Counted from the first letter of the stretch, positions 1 through 10,700 are shown. The stretch: DNA of 64,000 nt from Pomphorhynchus laevis (GCA_012934845.2 WNNJ02003544.1:186001-250000), one strand, 5' to 3'. The notes: generated by a model from the letters alone, not told the origin. Made by a program: numbers and translations.

Positions 1-750
1 ACCTTTTTAATAGCAGTTACGAAGAAAAGAGCGAAAAAGGAAAAAAAAACGTTCACAGTAATCCATATGAAGATGATCACGTACTTTTAGCAAAAATGCC
101 TTTTCATCTATACTAATTTTGCGTATCTACTACTTACCACCTGTACTCATCTCGTTGTGTTTTAAATTGAAAAATGTGGTTAACATAACGGCAAAGCATT
201 AATTTCTTTATTGTACAAAATATGTTCTATTAATTGAAGAGCAAATTAATAAAATAAACATGTTATAATGCTTAAATTTTAAAATTATAACATGTATTTA
301 AGTTATATCACATTTATGCCTAAATAATTAATAATTATTTTGAATATTTAATTCAATTTTATTTTTATAGTACTTTAACACTGCAGTTAGCTGACAAAAT
401 ATTGCTATTTTTAATATTTCGGCTTATAAAACTATGGTCTTATTTGTTTCATTGAACTTAAATCACAAAATAGGAAAATTTAATTAACAGTTAATTAATT
501 AACTTTATTAAATTTACAAAATTCTTTTTTTTAAAACGAAAATATAATCGAAAATTTAAAATTGTACATGTCTTGTAAATAAAAAAGTGTGCCACAACCA
601 GAAGAAAAATAAAAAAGTTTAAGTAGGAAAAAGACTTTATAATCTTGCGCAGAAGAATTACTTGAATTATTAAATGACAATCCAATTTTTTCAAATATTT
701 TCGCAACCCTATACACTAGCACGAATATGTACACAAAAATAGTATGTAAA
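1..750. other. AT-rich stretch, no gene seen
   Basis: Both strands carry only short open frames of low-complexity composition. No splice-bounded coding segment, protein motif or repeat that I recognise is present. It precedes the inverted repeat that begins near 751. Confidence 0.5.
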
Positions 751-945
751 TAATTATTGGAGCTGGATTAAAGGAAAGAAGGAATTATTTTTGATATTTC
801 GCTAATTACGGTTAGAATAGTCAGAAAATTACCAATAATTACAAAATTAATTGTAATTTTCTGAAGATGTTAACAGTAGTTAGCGAAATATCAAAAATAA
901 TTTATTATTTCCTTTGATCCAGCTCTAATAATTATTTATCAATAA
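751..945. repeat. Inverted repeat carrying hammerhead-like motif (family A)
   Basis: Two arms (about 751-835 and 850-945) are reverse complements of each other: the left begins with the complement of the sequence that ends the right one (TTATTGGAGCTGGAT versus ATCCAGCTCTAATAA). The right arm holds CTGAAGA (861-867), one T, a six-pair hairpin with a 4-nt loop, then GAAA (885-888). The left arm has a decayed version. The same block recurs at 33928, 34686 and 35780, the last beside a Penelope-like element, so this is probably a terminal repeat from that family. Confidence 0.75.
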
Positions 946-1949
946 TGGATCATTATCAACTATTTAAAAAATAGTGTATAATGAATTCGTAATTATAGTT
1001 AACTCGTGTTATTTAAAAGTTCACATAATTTTCCATCACATATTTAATGTAACCTCGGCTCAATGGCATCTAATCTTAAACACAATTTAATATCTAACTG
1101 CTATAGATTCATTAAAGATTCAGTGACAATTGATAAAGAGGATTCCCGTCGACTGGTACATGTACCGTTTTCGGAAGCTTAATCAGTCAAAGGCTTTTAG
1201 AGATGGAATTAATACAATCCTAGCCAATTATGTTTTCATTGTGAATTTTTACTTGCTTTCTTATCTTTCCAATAATTAGGTGCATAAAATATTTAGAAAA
1301 CATTGTATCAAATAGTGGAGTTTAGTGCATCATCCTCAACATCAATTAAACAGTTCGAAGTAATTCCTTTTTTGACTGATAACCATTTGGTAGATGAAAA
1401 CTCTATTTATCTTGATTCATTTGCAATAAATGTTTGCTAATTTCATTATTGTCAAGAATACATTTACGAGTTTTATGTTATAAATGTAATATGAATTATT
1501 AATTATTATGATCCAACTTTAAGTGGCAAATCATCCCAAAACTTATCTTCTTACTTTCATATTCGTCAGATAGTATTTATTCATTGTATTATAGACTTAA
1601 CCTCCTTTATAAGGAGGATACTATGAGGCTTTTACCTCATACATAAAAACTTAATAGACAGATCATCATTAAAGACAAATAAACGGTAAAGTACGATAAT
1701 TTTCTCTGAAGATCCTCTTAACAATTTCCCAAAAAACTGTCGTAAGCATTACTATTCGGAAAGGCGATTATCGTGTTATCATTTCTTAATGATAATAATC
1801 ATATTAATCATTTCTTAATTAAGAAATGATGAATGAAAGCTTATTCAAACTTAAGTCAAGATTAATAATATTGAACGCTTCCTGAAAGAATACAGCATTG
1901 TTAGAAAATCATTCTAACTAGAAAGTATATAATAAGTTATCAAAGAAAT
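946..1949. other. Intergenic, no gene seen
   Basis: No coding region recognised. Two small palindromes are visible: a CCTCC..GGAGG stem at about 1600-1616 and a perfect palindrome centred on TTAATTAA at about 1809-1830. Neither has an obvious role; the second could be a replication or insertion footprint or chance in AT-rich DNA. Confidence 0.4.
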
Positions 1950-2144
1950 TCAAAATCTGGTCTCAGTAGTCAGTTTCGCGCTCTCGGGAGCTACGTCTCC
2001 TAGAGAAACAAAGCTCTCCCGATTATCAGAATATCTTACAACAGCATAGTTTGGATTATCGACTACTAGCTTTGCTGGTTCCACTAGAGGCTCGAATTTA
2101 GATTTTCGAGCGTGTCGCCTTACTAGTATATCTTCTGACTCCAT
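1950..2144 (-). pseudogene. Gypsy copy 1 integrase C-terminal fragment
   Basis: A 64-residue open segment with the composition of the integrase C-terminal tail: a basic start (LVRRHARKSK), then PLVEPAKLV and a YAVVRYSDNRESFVSLGDVAP stretch, the usual small beta-barrel that follows the catalytic core in this Gypsy lineage. It lies directly 3' of the integrase core at 2148-2756 in the same orientation but after a stop. Non-functional fragment. Confidence 0.65.
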
Positions 2145-2147
2145 CAG

Positions 2148-2756
2148 TCAATCAAGAATCGGTATTCCATCATTAGTCTTACGTGGATATGTAAAGATTC
2201 GCTCATGGGAAGTTTGATTTGTTGCAGTTGACAACAATGACCTTATATTATTAAGGACCTTTGGAAGTTTAGTCTCCCAAGCGTTCAAATGAAGTGATTG
2301 ACTCATTAAAGTGGCAGAGACTGTCGTCCAGATAGTGAAATTAAATCTTTCACATTGTCCATTGCCCCTTGGATTATATAGCGAAGTGGAATTACTTGCA
2401 ATACAATGTTCGTGCGGATAACGGCGTGTATCAGAAGACAAAAATGATGTGCCTCGATCCGAGTGAACATAATTCGGACATCCAAATATCCCGAATATTT
2501 GACGAAGACAGCGAAACACCGTTTCAGATGATATATCTGAGCATGGAAATGCAAAAGGATAGCGACTAAGGTCATCTACTGTAATGAATATGTATTTATT
2601 TCTTGTTCTACTTGGTAGAGGCCCTTTAAAATCCAGGCACAATCTCTTAAAGGGTCTGGTAGCTTTGATTACATGACAATCCTTTGGAGAAGCGAATTTC
2701 GGTTTGCAACATTTACAGGCAACGCATTGTTCACACACTCTTTTTATCTCTTCCAT
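2148..2756 (-). pseudogene. Gypsy copy 1 integrase core
   Basis: About 200 residues covering part of the zinc-binding HHCC region (CEQCVACK near the start) and the DDE catalytic core: the first Asp in CLDFKG, the second in HSDRGTSF, and the Glu in GNGQCERFN. Spacing between second Asp and Glu is near the D-35-E norm. The core joins retroelement cDNA into chromosomal DNA. All three catalytic residues remain, but the piece is cut off from RT by stops and has no intact upstream reading frame, so it is a fossil. Confidence 0.85.
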
Positions 2757-2854
2757 TGAGTATCCAAGATTTCAAGATCTAACGTAGTGTGACAAACGCC
2801 TAATTCCAGGATTGCATAGCATCTCGTGCATCAGCATTAAGTTATTCGAGATAC

Positions 2855-3037
2855 TTATTGAGCTGCATGTTCGCGTAAGTGCATCAGCAGGACGTTTAAG
2901 CTTCCAGAACAATAAAAGATATCGAAATCAAAGCACGCCAATTCGACTTTCCAGCACTGAATCTTGTCATTTTTGATTTTATTGTGGTTTCTGGGATGGA
3001 AAATAAAGCTCACTGATCTCTGATCAGTTAATACCAT
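2855..3037 (-). pseudogene. Gypsy copy 1 RNase H C-terminal fragment
   Basis: Residues such as LTDQRSVSFIF, NHNKIKNDKIQCWKVEL and FDIFYCSGSLNVLLMHLRE match the end of the Ty3/Gypsy RNase H domain (TDQ..V motif, the conserved W..eL segment and the D/N-containing last helix). The expected final Asp-Ala-Leu-Ser-Arg motif reads LLMHLRE, so the last catalytic Asp is gone. It lies between the RT and integrase fragments, as expected. Confidence 0.75.
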
Positions 3038-3302
3038 GATCTATGATAGGTTAATATATTGAAGTGTTAACCAATTAGAAAATGTCGCCATTTGAGGAGG
3101 GATTCAACTATTGGCTGAGCCTCTTTCTTCATAAAGAATATTTCCGATTGTATTTCGACAATCGTCGTGAAAAGAATGCTATAGGTCTTCCACTGTTAAT
3201 TGTAGCTGTTATACTGGCACCTGAAGCATTTGTTTCAACTGTCAATGATTTAGCATCATCAATGTGATACAAAGACGCCTTTGCTATATCCCTTCTGAGA
3301 TC

Positions 3303-3971
3303 CTAGAGAGATTGCAAGGATTCAGGACTGAGAGGAAAGCTCTTAATCCCACTCAAGAAATTGATCTTTTCTGAATAATTAGGGATCCTGGAGGAAAAAT
3401 ATGTAAATATACATATTATGCGTTTGAGTGACTTCATATCACCAGAAGCAAAAATTTGTAGTAATCCGGATAACCTTTCGGGGTCCGGCTTTAGGTTACC
3501 TTGTGTGACCAAATATCCCAACAGTTTTACTTTAGTAAGCCCAAACTCACATTTTTGCTCATTTAATGTCAGGCTAATATGTGAACCAACATTCTTAAAT
3601 TTCGCAAGATTCTTGTCGTGATCACTCTTTGTCCTACCACAAATAGTAATGTTATCAAGGTAAGCGTAATTGTCCCTCAAATCCCAATTTTCTATAAGTT
3701 GATTCATCGCTCTTTGAAAACATGATACGGCGTTCTTAAGTCCGAATGGTAGTCTATTGAAATGGTATAGCCTACCATCGGCTTCAAAGCCTGTAAACAT
3801 ACGATCATCCTCGAGCAACTCGATTTGATAATACGCATATTGAAGGTCGATCGTTGAGAAGTATTCGAATTTGCTAATTTTCAACACCAAGTCTTGAAGG
3901 TTAGGTAAGGGATATGCATCCAGCATTGTATATTTACCGGATACAGAATAATTATCAGTCATCTTCGCCAT
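3303..3971 (-). pseudogene. Gypsy copy 1 reverse transcriptase fragment
   Basis: Covers RT motifs: LDAYPLPNLQDLVLKIS, FSTIDLQYAYYQIEL, TGFEADGRLYHFNRLPFGLKNA, the catalytic box as AYLDNITICG, and LLGYLVTQGNLKPDPERL. The box is YLDN rather than YxDD; some animal Ty3-like lineages appear to carry YLDN naturally, so this need not be a mutation. The thumb and connection region continues to SGIKSFPLSPESL. The fingers N-terminus is missing. Open over 222 codons, but isolated from gag and integrase. Confidence 0.85.
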
Positions 3972-4284
3972 TTGTATGCACGTCGTTCGATTGCAATAGC
4001 TCGTTTTCCGCCATCTCCGTCGCTTTTGCCTGGTTGATTGCGTCTAATAGTTTTAGTAGGTTACTCTTCAGAAGCCTTTGTCTTATTTTTAGATGAGCCT
4101 ATATTAATAATAAAGGCGTTCAGAATCGCTTAATGCCTGTGATTGGCTGCCGAAACGTCAGTGAAATTACATTCATTAGCTAGTTGATTCATTAGCTAGT
4201 TAGTGTCGAGCGTACAACATATATCGCGCGTATACCACGTTGACGAGTTTATCAAACATTGTTTTCAACAGCTGGATAGTCTCA

Positions 4285-4725
4285 TCATAAGTTTCCGCGT
4301 GTTAAATTTATTATTATTATATTTTCGACAACATAAAGAGCTTGAACAGCTCGAACATGTTGGTTCACAACAGGGAAAACAGAAGAAAAATAAATAAATA
4401 AACGAATGGATTTGAAAATTTCAGAGCACACAAAATTGCGAAGGATAATCAAATTGATAGCAGATGTTACATTAATGTAAGCCTCAAAAGTCTCGAAAGT
4501 AGCAAGCCAATGTTTCCATAGATCTGTAGCGCCCTGATAGTCCGATATTGTCAGTTTGGATGGCTGTAGATATCGCGCGTAGTCTACATCGTTTGTTGAT
4601 GCTGGCAAAGTAATGATAAATGTATTCAATAAATTGTGATGAAATATAGAAGCTTTATTGAATACATCTATAAAACAAAATGTTATACAATCACGACACA
4701 TGGGCACTATTAAATACAACCACAT
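4285..4725 (-). pseudogene. Gypsy copy 1 gag-like fragment
   Basis: The middle of this open segment reads LQPSKLTISDYQGATDLWKHWLATFETFEAYI, which resembles the start of Gypsy gag capsid regions (P.kL...G..a..W..W...F..y). The parts on both sides look like unrelated AT-rich readthrough. It lies upstream of RT in the same orientation. Assignment rests on this short block alone. Confidence 0.5.
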
Positions 4726-4789
4726 GTTATTTAGAAGAGTTAAGAATTAGATGGGGCGTGGTTAACTAGTCTTTTACTCAAAAAAGAAG

Positions 4790-5020
4790 CGGCTGATGTC
4801 CAAGACTACATATATAAACCTGCGTCCAGGGAACAGCGATTCGGTATCATCAGTGTATACCACTAGATGTTTATCGTGTTTAAATTTTTTAATGAGTATG
4901 ATAGAAGCAGCAAGATATGAGATAAGAAAAAGTGGGGAACTTTGAGGCAAACCAGTAATAGGATAGAAATGACGCGCATCAAGGTCGTCTTCATAGTAGA
5001 ACCGCTTGGTGTACAGCAGT
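4790..5020 (-). pseudogene. R1-like LINE reverse-transcriptase scrap
   Basis: The segment around 4850-4960 is clearly related at nucleotide level to 52160-52310 (minus) and in reverse orientation to part of the RT at 45367-45600: all contain the stretch reading (SA)SYILLPPL in one frame and a YADDT-type box region in another. It is therefore a short minus-strand copy of the same non-LTR family. Frames are broken. Confidence 0.55.
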
Positions 5021-5025
5021 ATCTC

Positions 5026-5030
<5 letters not shown>

Positions 5031-5101
<71 letters not shown>
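5031..5101. repeat. (TA)n microsatellite
   Basis: About 70 bp of uninterrupted TA dinucleotide. A similar tract lies at 53634-53719. Both sit next to related repeat sequence, so they may be parts of mobile-element copies that expanded after insertion. Confidence 0.95.
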
Positions 5102-5105
<4 letters not shown>

Positions 5106-5224
5106 TCGTTTGAATACCGTCGCCTGGGATCCATATTGGATGCAGATTGATATTAGTTTAAAGAAATACCAGGAATACAGAAAAAAATTATATATATATG
5201 TAATATATCTCCTATATTAACTTC

Positions 5225-5560
5225 GCCATGGCCGGTTCCAAGCCCGTGCTGAGAAAGGAGGAGTGTTGCCGATAGACTTCGTGACAAGCCAGTCATAAAA
5301 CAAAACCGTCGCATCAACAGTACGAAATGGTGTCTCAATGAACTTTGCGAAAGGCAACTACGATGGTACGGCCTCGTTCTTCTCGCAAGCGAATAATAAC
5401 CAACAATAAGGCCCATTGGCGTGACAGTGGAAAAACCGGACTTCGTAACGAAACGGAACAAACGCTGAAGAAAAAGAAGAAGATTATATCTCCTATATTA
5501 AAGTTAAGTATATTCATATATTTAACCTCTAGCAAATTTTGCATGTAATAAAATCTTTTT
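5225..5560 (+). repeat. LINE 3' tail copy
   Basis: GC-richer than its surroundings, ending with CAACCTCTAGC/TTTTGCATGTAATAAAATC-like sequence. The end closely matches 46525-46585 (AACCTCTATCAA then TTTGCATGTAATAAGATC), which follows the R1-like RT at 45.3-46.3 kb. I read both as the 3' end of one LINE family. No intact frame. Confidence 0.55.
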
Positions 5561-5579
5561 TTAGAATTCATTTCTATCA

Positions 5580-5885
5580 CTTAATTTTGAGTGATAGCGT
5601 AATTTTAAGCTATCACTTAATTTTGGTAAACCGAAATTAATTCTTGCTGCGTTAAATGCAATGAAAGTGTCTGAAGCGTCGCTGCTCAGTTCATTGACTC
5701 CTGATAACTCCCGATTGCTGTAAAGTTGAGAAAATACTTGCTGCCTTTAAGATTCCAGATTCATTAAAAATGAAGTCAAGAGATTACTGAAGGAAGGGTA
5801 TTAGTTATAGCCAATCACCTTGGCGAGCGCAAACTGTCGTTGTCGAAACAACTACTGGTAAGAAACGATTAATGATCATTACTCA
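5580..5885. other. Short direct repeats, no gene seen
   Basis: CTATCACTTAATTTTG occurs twice between about 5573 and 5625, in forward orientation around a diverged third copy. The rest up to the Gypsy RT at 5886 is unassigned, though it is probably decayed upstream Gypsy RT sequence (GGTAAGAAACG then the RT frame). Confidence 0.4.
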
Positions 5886-6350
5886 ATGACAATAAATAAA
5901 TGTACTGAATTAGATGCGTACCCTTTACCGGGCATCGACTACATCATCGAGCGAATTATTACGTACGAATTTTTTAGAAAAATTTATATTAGATCAATAC
6001 CACAGGTTCCGATCAAGGAATGTGAAATACGTTTCACAACTTTTGAGACAAATGGCAAGTCATATGAATTTAATCGCGTACTGTTCGGCTTGACAAATGC
6101 TCCTGCATGTTTCCAACGTGTTATGACCGATATAATTGAAGCGGAGTCACTAAGCGGTGTATTTGCTTATTTTGACGACATAGTCATATGTGATCACGGC
6201 AACAATTTGAATAGTTTTAAATCTGCAGTTATCAAATACGGACTATCATTAACGAAGCTAAATGTTCATATTGTCTCAATTCTACTCGACTACTTGATTA
6301 TCAATAGTGTCACACATGCATCCAACCAGACCCAGAACGAATAATAGCTA
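5835..6350 (+). pseudogene. Gypsy copy 2 reverse transcriptase fragment
   Basis: Plus-strand RT: TELDAYPLPGIDYIIERI, TFETNGKSYEFNRVLFGLTNAPACFQRVM and the catalytic box as AYFDDIVIC, which is intact. The second motif (FSTLDLKSAYHQ in relatives) is scrambled here (KIYIRSIPQVP), and the frame dies shortly after the box. No RNase H or integrase follows; instead an LTR end and a new gag begin at about 6510-6600, so this is the truncated remainder of an older element. Confidence 0.8.
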
Positions 6351-6509
6351 TCACTGAGTTACAAACCCTGATGCCGTATCTTTAAGACAAATTTTGGTTT
6401 ATTTTCTTATGACTTCTTGGGGATCTCCAATTTTAGAATAGTCGAATGCTTTAAAAATGGCGTCATTATTTACTCGATAGAAAATTTCGTCTGGTTACGG
6501 CTGAATGTA

Positions 6510-6569
6510 ACATTGTGCTTCACTTCAACTTTGTTTTAGATTGTTTAATAAAACTCTATCTACGTTACA
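6510..6569 (+). repeat. LTR 3' end of Gypsy copy 3 (5' LTR)
   Basis: About 60 bp matches 9838-9897 closely, including ATTGTGC, CTTCAAC, TTTTAGATTGTTTAATAAAACTC and a CGTTACA end. AATAAA is a likely poly(A) signal in R. The pair brackets the gag-pol remains at 6590-9700, as expected for two LTRs of one element. The upstream parts of the two LTRs have diverged beyond recognition by eye. Confidence 0.65.
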
Positions 6570-6589
6570 GTTTATTAAACAGTTGTACG

Positions 6590-7355
6590 TCAAATGGACA
6601 ACATCTTCAAATCGGAAAACCTAGCAGTTTATCCAAACGACGTCGACGCAGTGTCAATATGGTCTCATATTGGAAACGACGTTTCATAAAATTCCTAGAT
6701 TCGATAGAAGGCTTGGCGGTGGAAGAGAAGATTCACGGCTTATAAATCATATCTCACTTGGGGTGTATAAACATTTGCCAAATGAATGTAACTTTGATTC
6801 GGCCATGCTATTCCTGGGGTCTTTGTACAAAAAGCAAAAAAACGAGGTTTTTGCAAGACACAAGTTAACTTCTTGCAGGCAAACGGATGGATAAGTAATC
6901 GATAAAATATTCAACAGTTGATCGTTCTGGGCAAAGAATGTATTTTTGAAGCCATGTCAGCCGCAGAACACCGGAATATATTCATTCGAGACGCATTTAT
7001 CGTTGGCATGCGTAATCCTTTCATTAGGCAGCGGCTTCTTGAAAATTCTCCTTTAAGCATGGATGATGCATTTACCAAAGTTCGTGCGCTTGAATTGAAG
7101 CAATACCAATCTGAAAAATACATTCATCAAGAATACACAATTGCCGCAGTCGATTGCGAACAGCATCTCGGAACGCTCCCAGCGGACGCAGGTACAACTT
7201 CACAAATCGCAAAAATTACGAAGATCTGCTATTTATGTGGTCAATCGTATCATATCCGATCAAAGTGCCCTGCGCGAAATTCCACATGCCGCGCTTGTGG
7301 AAAGAATAACCACTACTCGACAGTATGTCGTACAAAACTTCGACCGAGAAACTGA
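6590..7355 (+). pseudogene. Gypsy copy 3 gag
   Basis: A start reading MDNIFKSENLAVYPND is followed by stops, then 6918-7355 is open: a helical capsid-like region (AAEHRNIFIRDAFIVGMRNPFIRQRLLEN) and two zinc knuckles near the C-terminus, CYLCGQSYHIRSKC and CRACGKNNHYSTVC, both exact CX2CX4HX4C. The knuckles bind element RNA during particle assembly. Stops and frameshifts between 6680 and 6910 inactivate it. Confidence 0.85.
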
Positions 7356-7379
7356 TAGCGATGGCGCACACAACTTTCC

Positions 7380-7716
7380 ACATCTGTTCACTATAAGATC
7401 TTCGTTCGTACAAACTGGACTGAGTAAGTCTTCGATTCAGATAACCCTCAGTGGTTTCATCCTTGATGCACTCATCCTTGATGCACTCATCCTTGATGCA
7501 CTTTCATCTGTAATTCACATTTCATCCTTGATGCACTTGATGCACTTGTGGACACACACATCGCAAGTACGGCATTGTGTGAAAGCGGACATTTTGTTTA
7601 ACGGTACAGAAATGAAAAACGTCAGATTTCTATGTTTGCCCAACTTAAGCGCTGATGTAATCCTTGGGCACTCATACTTCTCGAATTATCGACACGTTAC
7701 TATGTCATTTAGTTAA
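7380..7716 (+). pseudogene. Gypsy copy 3 protease region with internal short repeats
   Basis: Follows gag in the order expected for the aspartic protease. The end (ADILFNGTEMKNVRFLCLPNLSADVILGHSYF) matches the C-terminal half of such proteases, with the hydrophobic-hydrophobic-Gly motif as VILGHSYF. The active-site D-T/S-G region is replaced by a repetitive LDALILDALILDAL stretch encoded by a 15-bp unit (TTGATGCACTCATCC) present several times between about 7462 and 7545. Confidence 0.65.
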
Positions 7717-7734
7717 AAAGAAACTTTACTCTAA

Positions 7735-8240
7735 GACTATAAACAAATTCACATTACCAGACGCATACCCTTTACCACGTATCGATAGTGTTGTTGAACG
7801 AATCTTTAAATTCTCTTTTTTTTAGCAAATTGAACCTCAAGTCAGCGTATCACCAATTGCCTCTCAGAAAAGAAGACAGATCATACACAACGTTCGAAGC
7901 TGACGGAAAACTCTTCCAATTTGTTAGGGTACCTTTCGGACTAACGAACGCGCCAGCCACTTTTCAGCGCACAAAAGACCGAATCATTGCGAAAGAAAAA
8001 CTCACGGGAGTGTTTGTCTACTTTGATGCCCTTAAATTTGTGGGCACACGCAAGCCGATCACGATGAGAATCTGCGCTGCCTTCAGAGAGCAGTAACGCG
8101 ATATAATATCTCGTTGAATGTCGACAAGTGTGTCCACGGCGTAAAATGTATAAGTGCTTTGGGATATCTGATCTCAAAGGGACGAATTAGCCCGGATCCT
8201 GAAAGGACGCGATGCCTGCTCGATATGGAACTACCAACCT
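7735..8240 (+). pseudogene. Gypsy copy 3 reverse transcriptase
   Basis: DAYPLPRIDSVVERIFKFSFF, then after a +/-1 shift SKLNLKSAYHQLPL, TTFEADGKLFQFVRVPFGLTNAPATFQR and the catalytic box as VYFDA, so the second catalytic Asp is lost. The following thumb region (DELARILKGRDA / RISPDPERTR in the other frame) is present but shifted. Non-functional. Confidence 0.8.
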
Positions 8241-8309
8241 CAACACCTGAACTAAAATGACTGCTTGGACTATTCGCACATTACTCGCGATGGATCCCAA
8301 AATTTTCCG

Positions 8310-8655
8310 AAATGATACGTCCTCTATTAACCGACACAGTATTCCCATTATCAAATGAGCAGATATACACATTCGATGCCATCCAACATAAAATTTCTGA
8401 TTACATTCTCGTAACCGTCAAAGAAGGTTTAGTCGAAACCGACGCTTCTAATCGTACAATTGCGGCAGTATTGTCACGAGAGGGAATACTGGTCGCGTTC
8501 ATGTCGAAAACCTTACATGGAACAACGAAAAATTACTCGGCCGTGGAAAAGGAAGCGCTGGCTATTGTTGAGGCACTGAAGGAGTGGCGTCATTTTCTGA
8601 TTGGTCGCCATTCCTGCTTGATCACGGATCAGAAAAGTGTCGTATATTTTTGACA
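8310..8655 (+). pseudogene. Gypsy copy 3 RNase H
   Basis: Contains VETDASNRTIAAVLSREG (first catalytic Asp region), FMSKTLHGTTKNYSAVEKEALAIVEALKEWRHFLIGRH (with the catalytic Glu in the EKEAL helix) and LITDQKSVVYF (TDQ motif). This domain degrades the RNA strand of the RNA-DNA hybrid. It is open over 113 codons and ends at a stop within the domain. Confidence 0.8.
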
Positions 8656-8793
8656 CTAAACATAAAAGTGAGATCAAAAATGAGAAAATGATTTTTGGCG
8701 GATTGAGCTTGCACCATTCAGTCTCGATATAAGTTACAGACATGGAATCCACAATCTAACTGCCAGTGTCTTCTCAGGGACACATGTTCTGCT

Positions 8794-9409
8794 GTGACAG
8801 ATCTATTACTATTAAAAGAAATACACGAATCATTATGCCATCCGGGCATAAAAAGACTTTTTCATTGCGTAAAAACAAGAAATTTGCTTTATTTAATAGA
8901 AGACGTTGGTCGCATAATTAAAGAATTCAGTGTCTGTTCAATGAAAAAAACCCAAATTCTAAAAATTGCCAGATGCACGCCTGATAAGGTCGTCGAGACC
9001 CTTCGAGATATTGTCTATGGACATGAAAGGCCTTATTCTATCCGCATCGCGAAATAGATATATACTTGTCATCATCGACGAATTTTTACGATTTCCATTC
9101 GGATTTCCATGTCCCGATACATCTACATCCACAGTCAAACGTTGTTTGGAACAGCTCTGCTACATGTTTGTGATACAGTCCTTCGTGCATTCTGATCGTG
9201 GTACCGGGTTCGTTTCAGCTGATCTCGAAGCCTACCTTACGTGTCTTGGTATCGCAAGTAAACACAGTAGCCCTTATAACCCAACTGGCAATGGACAGGT
9301 TGAACGATACAGCGGGGTTATATGGAAATGCATAGAGCTGGACCTGCAACCCACAAACGTGAAATTTTGTATAGGGAGGAATCTTTTCCTCGATCCTTAC
9401 ATGCTGTAA
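8794..9409 (+). pseudogene. Gypsy copy 3 integrase
   Basis: Zinc-binding part (HESLCHPGIKRLFHCVKTRNLL, then CSMKKTQ where C..C is expected) in one frame up to 9057; core in a second frame from 8966: MDMKG, HSDRGTGF and GNGQVERYS supply the three catalytic acidic residues. The frame changes between the two parts near 8966-9057. The core is otherwise well kept. Confidence 0.82.
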
Positions 9410-9417
9410 GTTCACTC

Positions 9418-9698
9418 CTATGCGTAAATATAACGTCCATAGCAAGTACGATCCATCGACGGAAGTGGTTCAATTAGTAAGTAGTAAGCCGTACGATGCT
9501 CATGTGAGATGTGCAAATGGCAAGGGATGTTTAGTTTCAGTAAAACATCTGTCGCTATATCCGCAAACCGCATTCGACGAGGCATGTGCTGAATTACCGC
9601 AATTAAGCCAACAACCTCGCATCGATCAAACACGAATGACAAGAGATCCGACAACCACAGAGCAGGCCGATCAAAGCAACGACACAGAGAAGAATTAA
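9418..9698 (+). pseudogene. Gypsy copy 3 integrase C-terminal tail
   Basis: Reads EVVQLVSSKPYDAHVRCANGKGCLVSVKHLSLYP, the same small C-terminal fold seen at 1950-2144 in copy 1, then a low-complexity Q/T/D-rich tail to NDTEKN. It lies directly after the integrase core with a frame change. Confidence 0.65.
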
Positions 9699-9837
9699 GA
9701 TAATGCATCAATAACCATAACGAAGTCAATGCTTAATCACCGAGATTCATTACCAACAGATCGTTCAGACATTCAAGTAGAATACGACGGCCACCATCAT
9801 ACCTTGAAGATTTTGTTTTTGGGGAGATTGATATTTA

Positions 9838-9897
9838 CCATTGTGCGTAACTTCAACTATGTTTTAGATTGTTTAATAAAACTCTATTTACGTTACA
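9838..9897 (+). repeat. LTR 3' end of Gypsy copy 3 (3' LTR)
   Basis: Partner of 6510-6569 with the same AATAAAACTC and CGTTACA end. A GGGGAG purine run at about 9820 could be the polypurine tract that primes plus-strand synthesis, which would place the LTR start just after it and make the LTR only about 75 bp or deleted. Confidence 0.6.
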
Positions 9898-9997
9898 CGG
9901 ACTAAGCAAGTATATATTTCGTGTTTAATGATCAGTACAAAAGTGCCATAAAGAATGAAAATGGTAAGATGGCGTATAGAACTAGAGCCTTACAAAT

Positions 9998-10700
9998 ATG
10001 ATAAATTTTTACGGCCGGGAAAAGATAATACTGTTACCGATTCGCTTTCACGAAAGTAAAGTGCTTCGATCACATCCGGAGAAAGCTCCCAGATCAAATT
10101 TATTCATCAGACCTTATGTCATCCTGGGATTACCAGTTTATCACGATATACGTAGTCGGAATCTTTCATTATCAATAGACGATGTTCGACGAGTTGTAAA
10201 CACTTGCGAAATTTGTTCAAGGTCAAAACCTCGATTCTTGAAACCAGAACCGACACATCTAATTCGGGCAACTCAACCATTTGAATGATTGTTAATCTTC
10301 TTTAAAGGTCGGCTATCATCAAATAATAACAATAAATACTTATTTGTCATCATCGACGAATAATCTAGATTCTCTTTTGCATTCCCTAGCCTGAATATGA
10401 CGACCGCAACTGTGGTACATTGTATTTGGAGTTCTTCTTTTCATGTTCGGGATGCAATCAATAATTCATTCGGATCAAGGTTCCTCATTTGTAAAGCAAG
10501 ATTTCCGCAGTTATTTGAATTGATTGGGTATCAATTCTAGCCCAACTTGTCCTTACAATCCAACTTGCAATAGGCAGGTTGAAACACACTGGAATTATAT
10601 GAAAGGCAATTGAGCTGGAGCTTACTAATCATATCATGCCAATTCAAATGTGGTAATATTCACTTCCAGCAGTACTTCATTCGATCTACATACTAATGTG
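9998..10700 (+). pseudogene. Gypsy copy 4 integrase, heavily decayed
   Basis: Plus-strand frames give NTCEICSRSKPRFLKPEPTHLIRATQPFE (the C..C zinc region and the start of the core), then LFVIIDE, a damaged HSDRG region (nucleotides CATTCGGATCAAGGTTCC at about 10457) and a damaged GNGQVER region near 10565-10580. Stops occur about every 30 codons. It is the tail of a further Gypsy element whose LTR ends near 11286. Confidence 0.7.

Larger units (their letters stand above)
1950..4725 (-). mobile_element. Ty3/Gypsy retrotransposon copy 1, decayed
   Basis: Minus-strand order from high to low coordinate is gag-like (4285-4725), RT (3303-3971), RNase H tail (2855-3037), integrase (2148-2756) and integrase C-terminus (1950-2144), which is the pol order of Ty3/Gypsy elements. 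Stop codons and frame changes separate the pieces, and the zinc-knuckle and protease region expected between gag and RT is missing. LTRs were not found. The RT and integrase pieces are close in style to the plus-strand Gypsy copies at 5.9-11.3 kb, so related families have hit the locus repeatedly. Confidence 0.85.
6590..9840 (+). mobile_element. Ty3/Gypsy retrotransposon copy 3, near-complete but decayed
   Basis: Between two LTR ends the plus strand carries gag with two CCHC knuckles (to 7355), a scrambled protease (7380-7720), RT (7735-8240), RNase H (8310-8655), integrase (8794-9409) and a C-terminal tail (9420-9698). Order and spacing are those of Ty3/Gypsy. Several frameshifts and stops interrupt gag and RT, so it cannot encode working proteins. 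Confidence 0.88.

Noticed and set aside
3303-3971. YLDN box as an inactivating mutation of the Gypsy RT
   Set aside because: Some animal Ty3-like lineages appear to carry YLDN naturally; the copy is dead for other reasons (stops, missing domains), so I do not call this residue the cause.
4840-4870. CTGATGATACCGAAT on the minus strand as a hammerhead-like motif
   Set aside because: GAAU instead of GAAA and no hairpin between the two strands.
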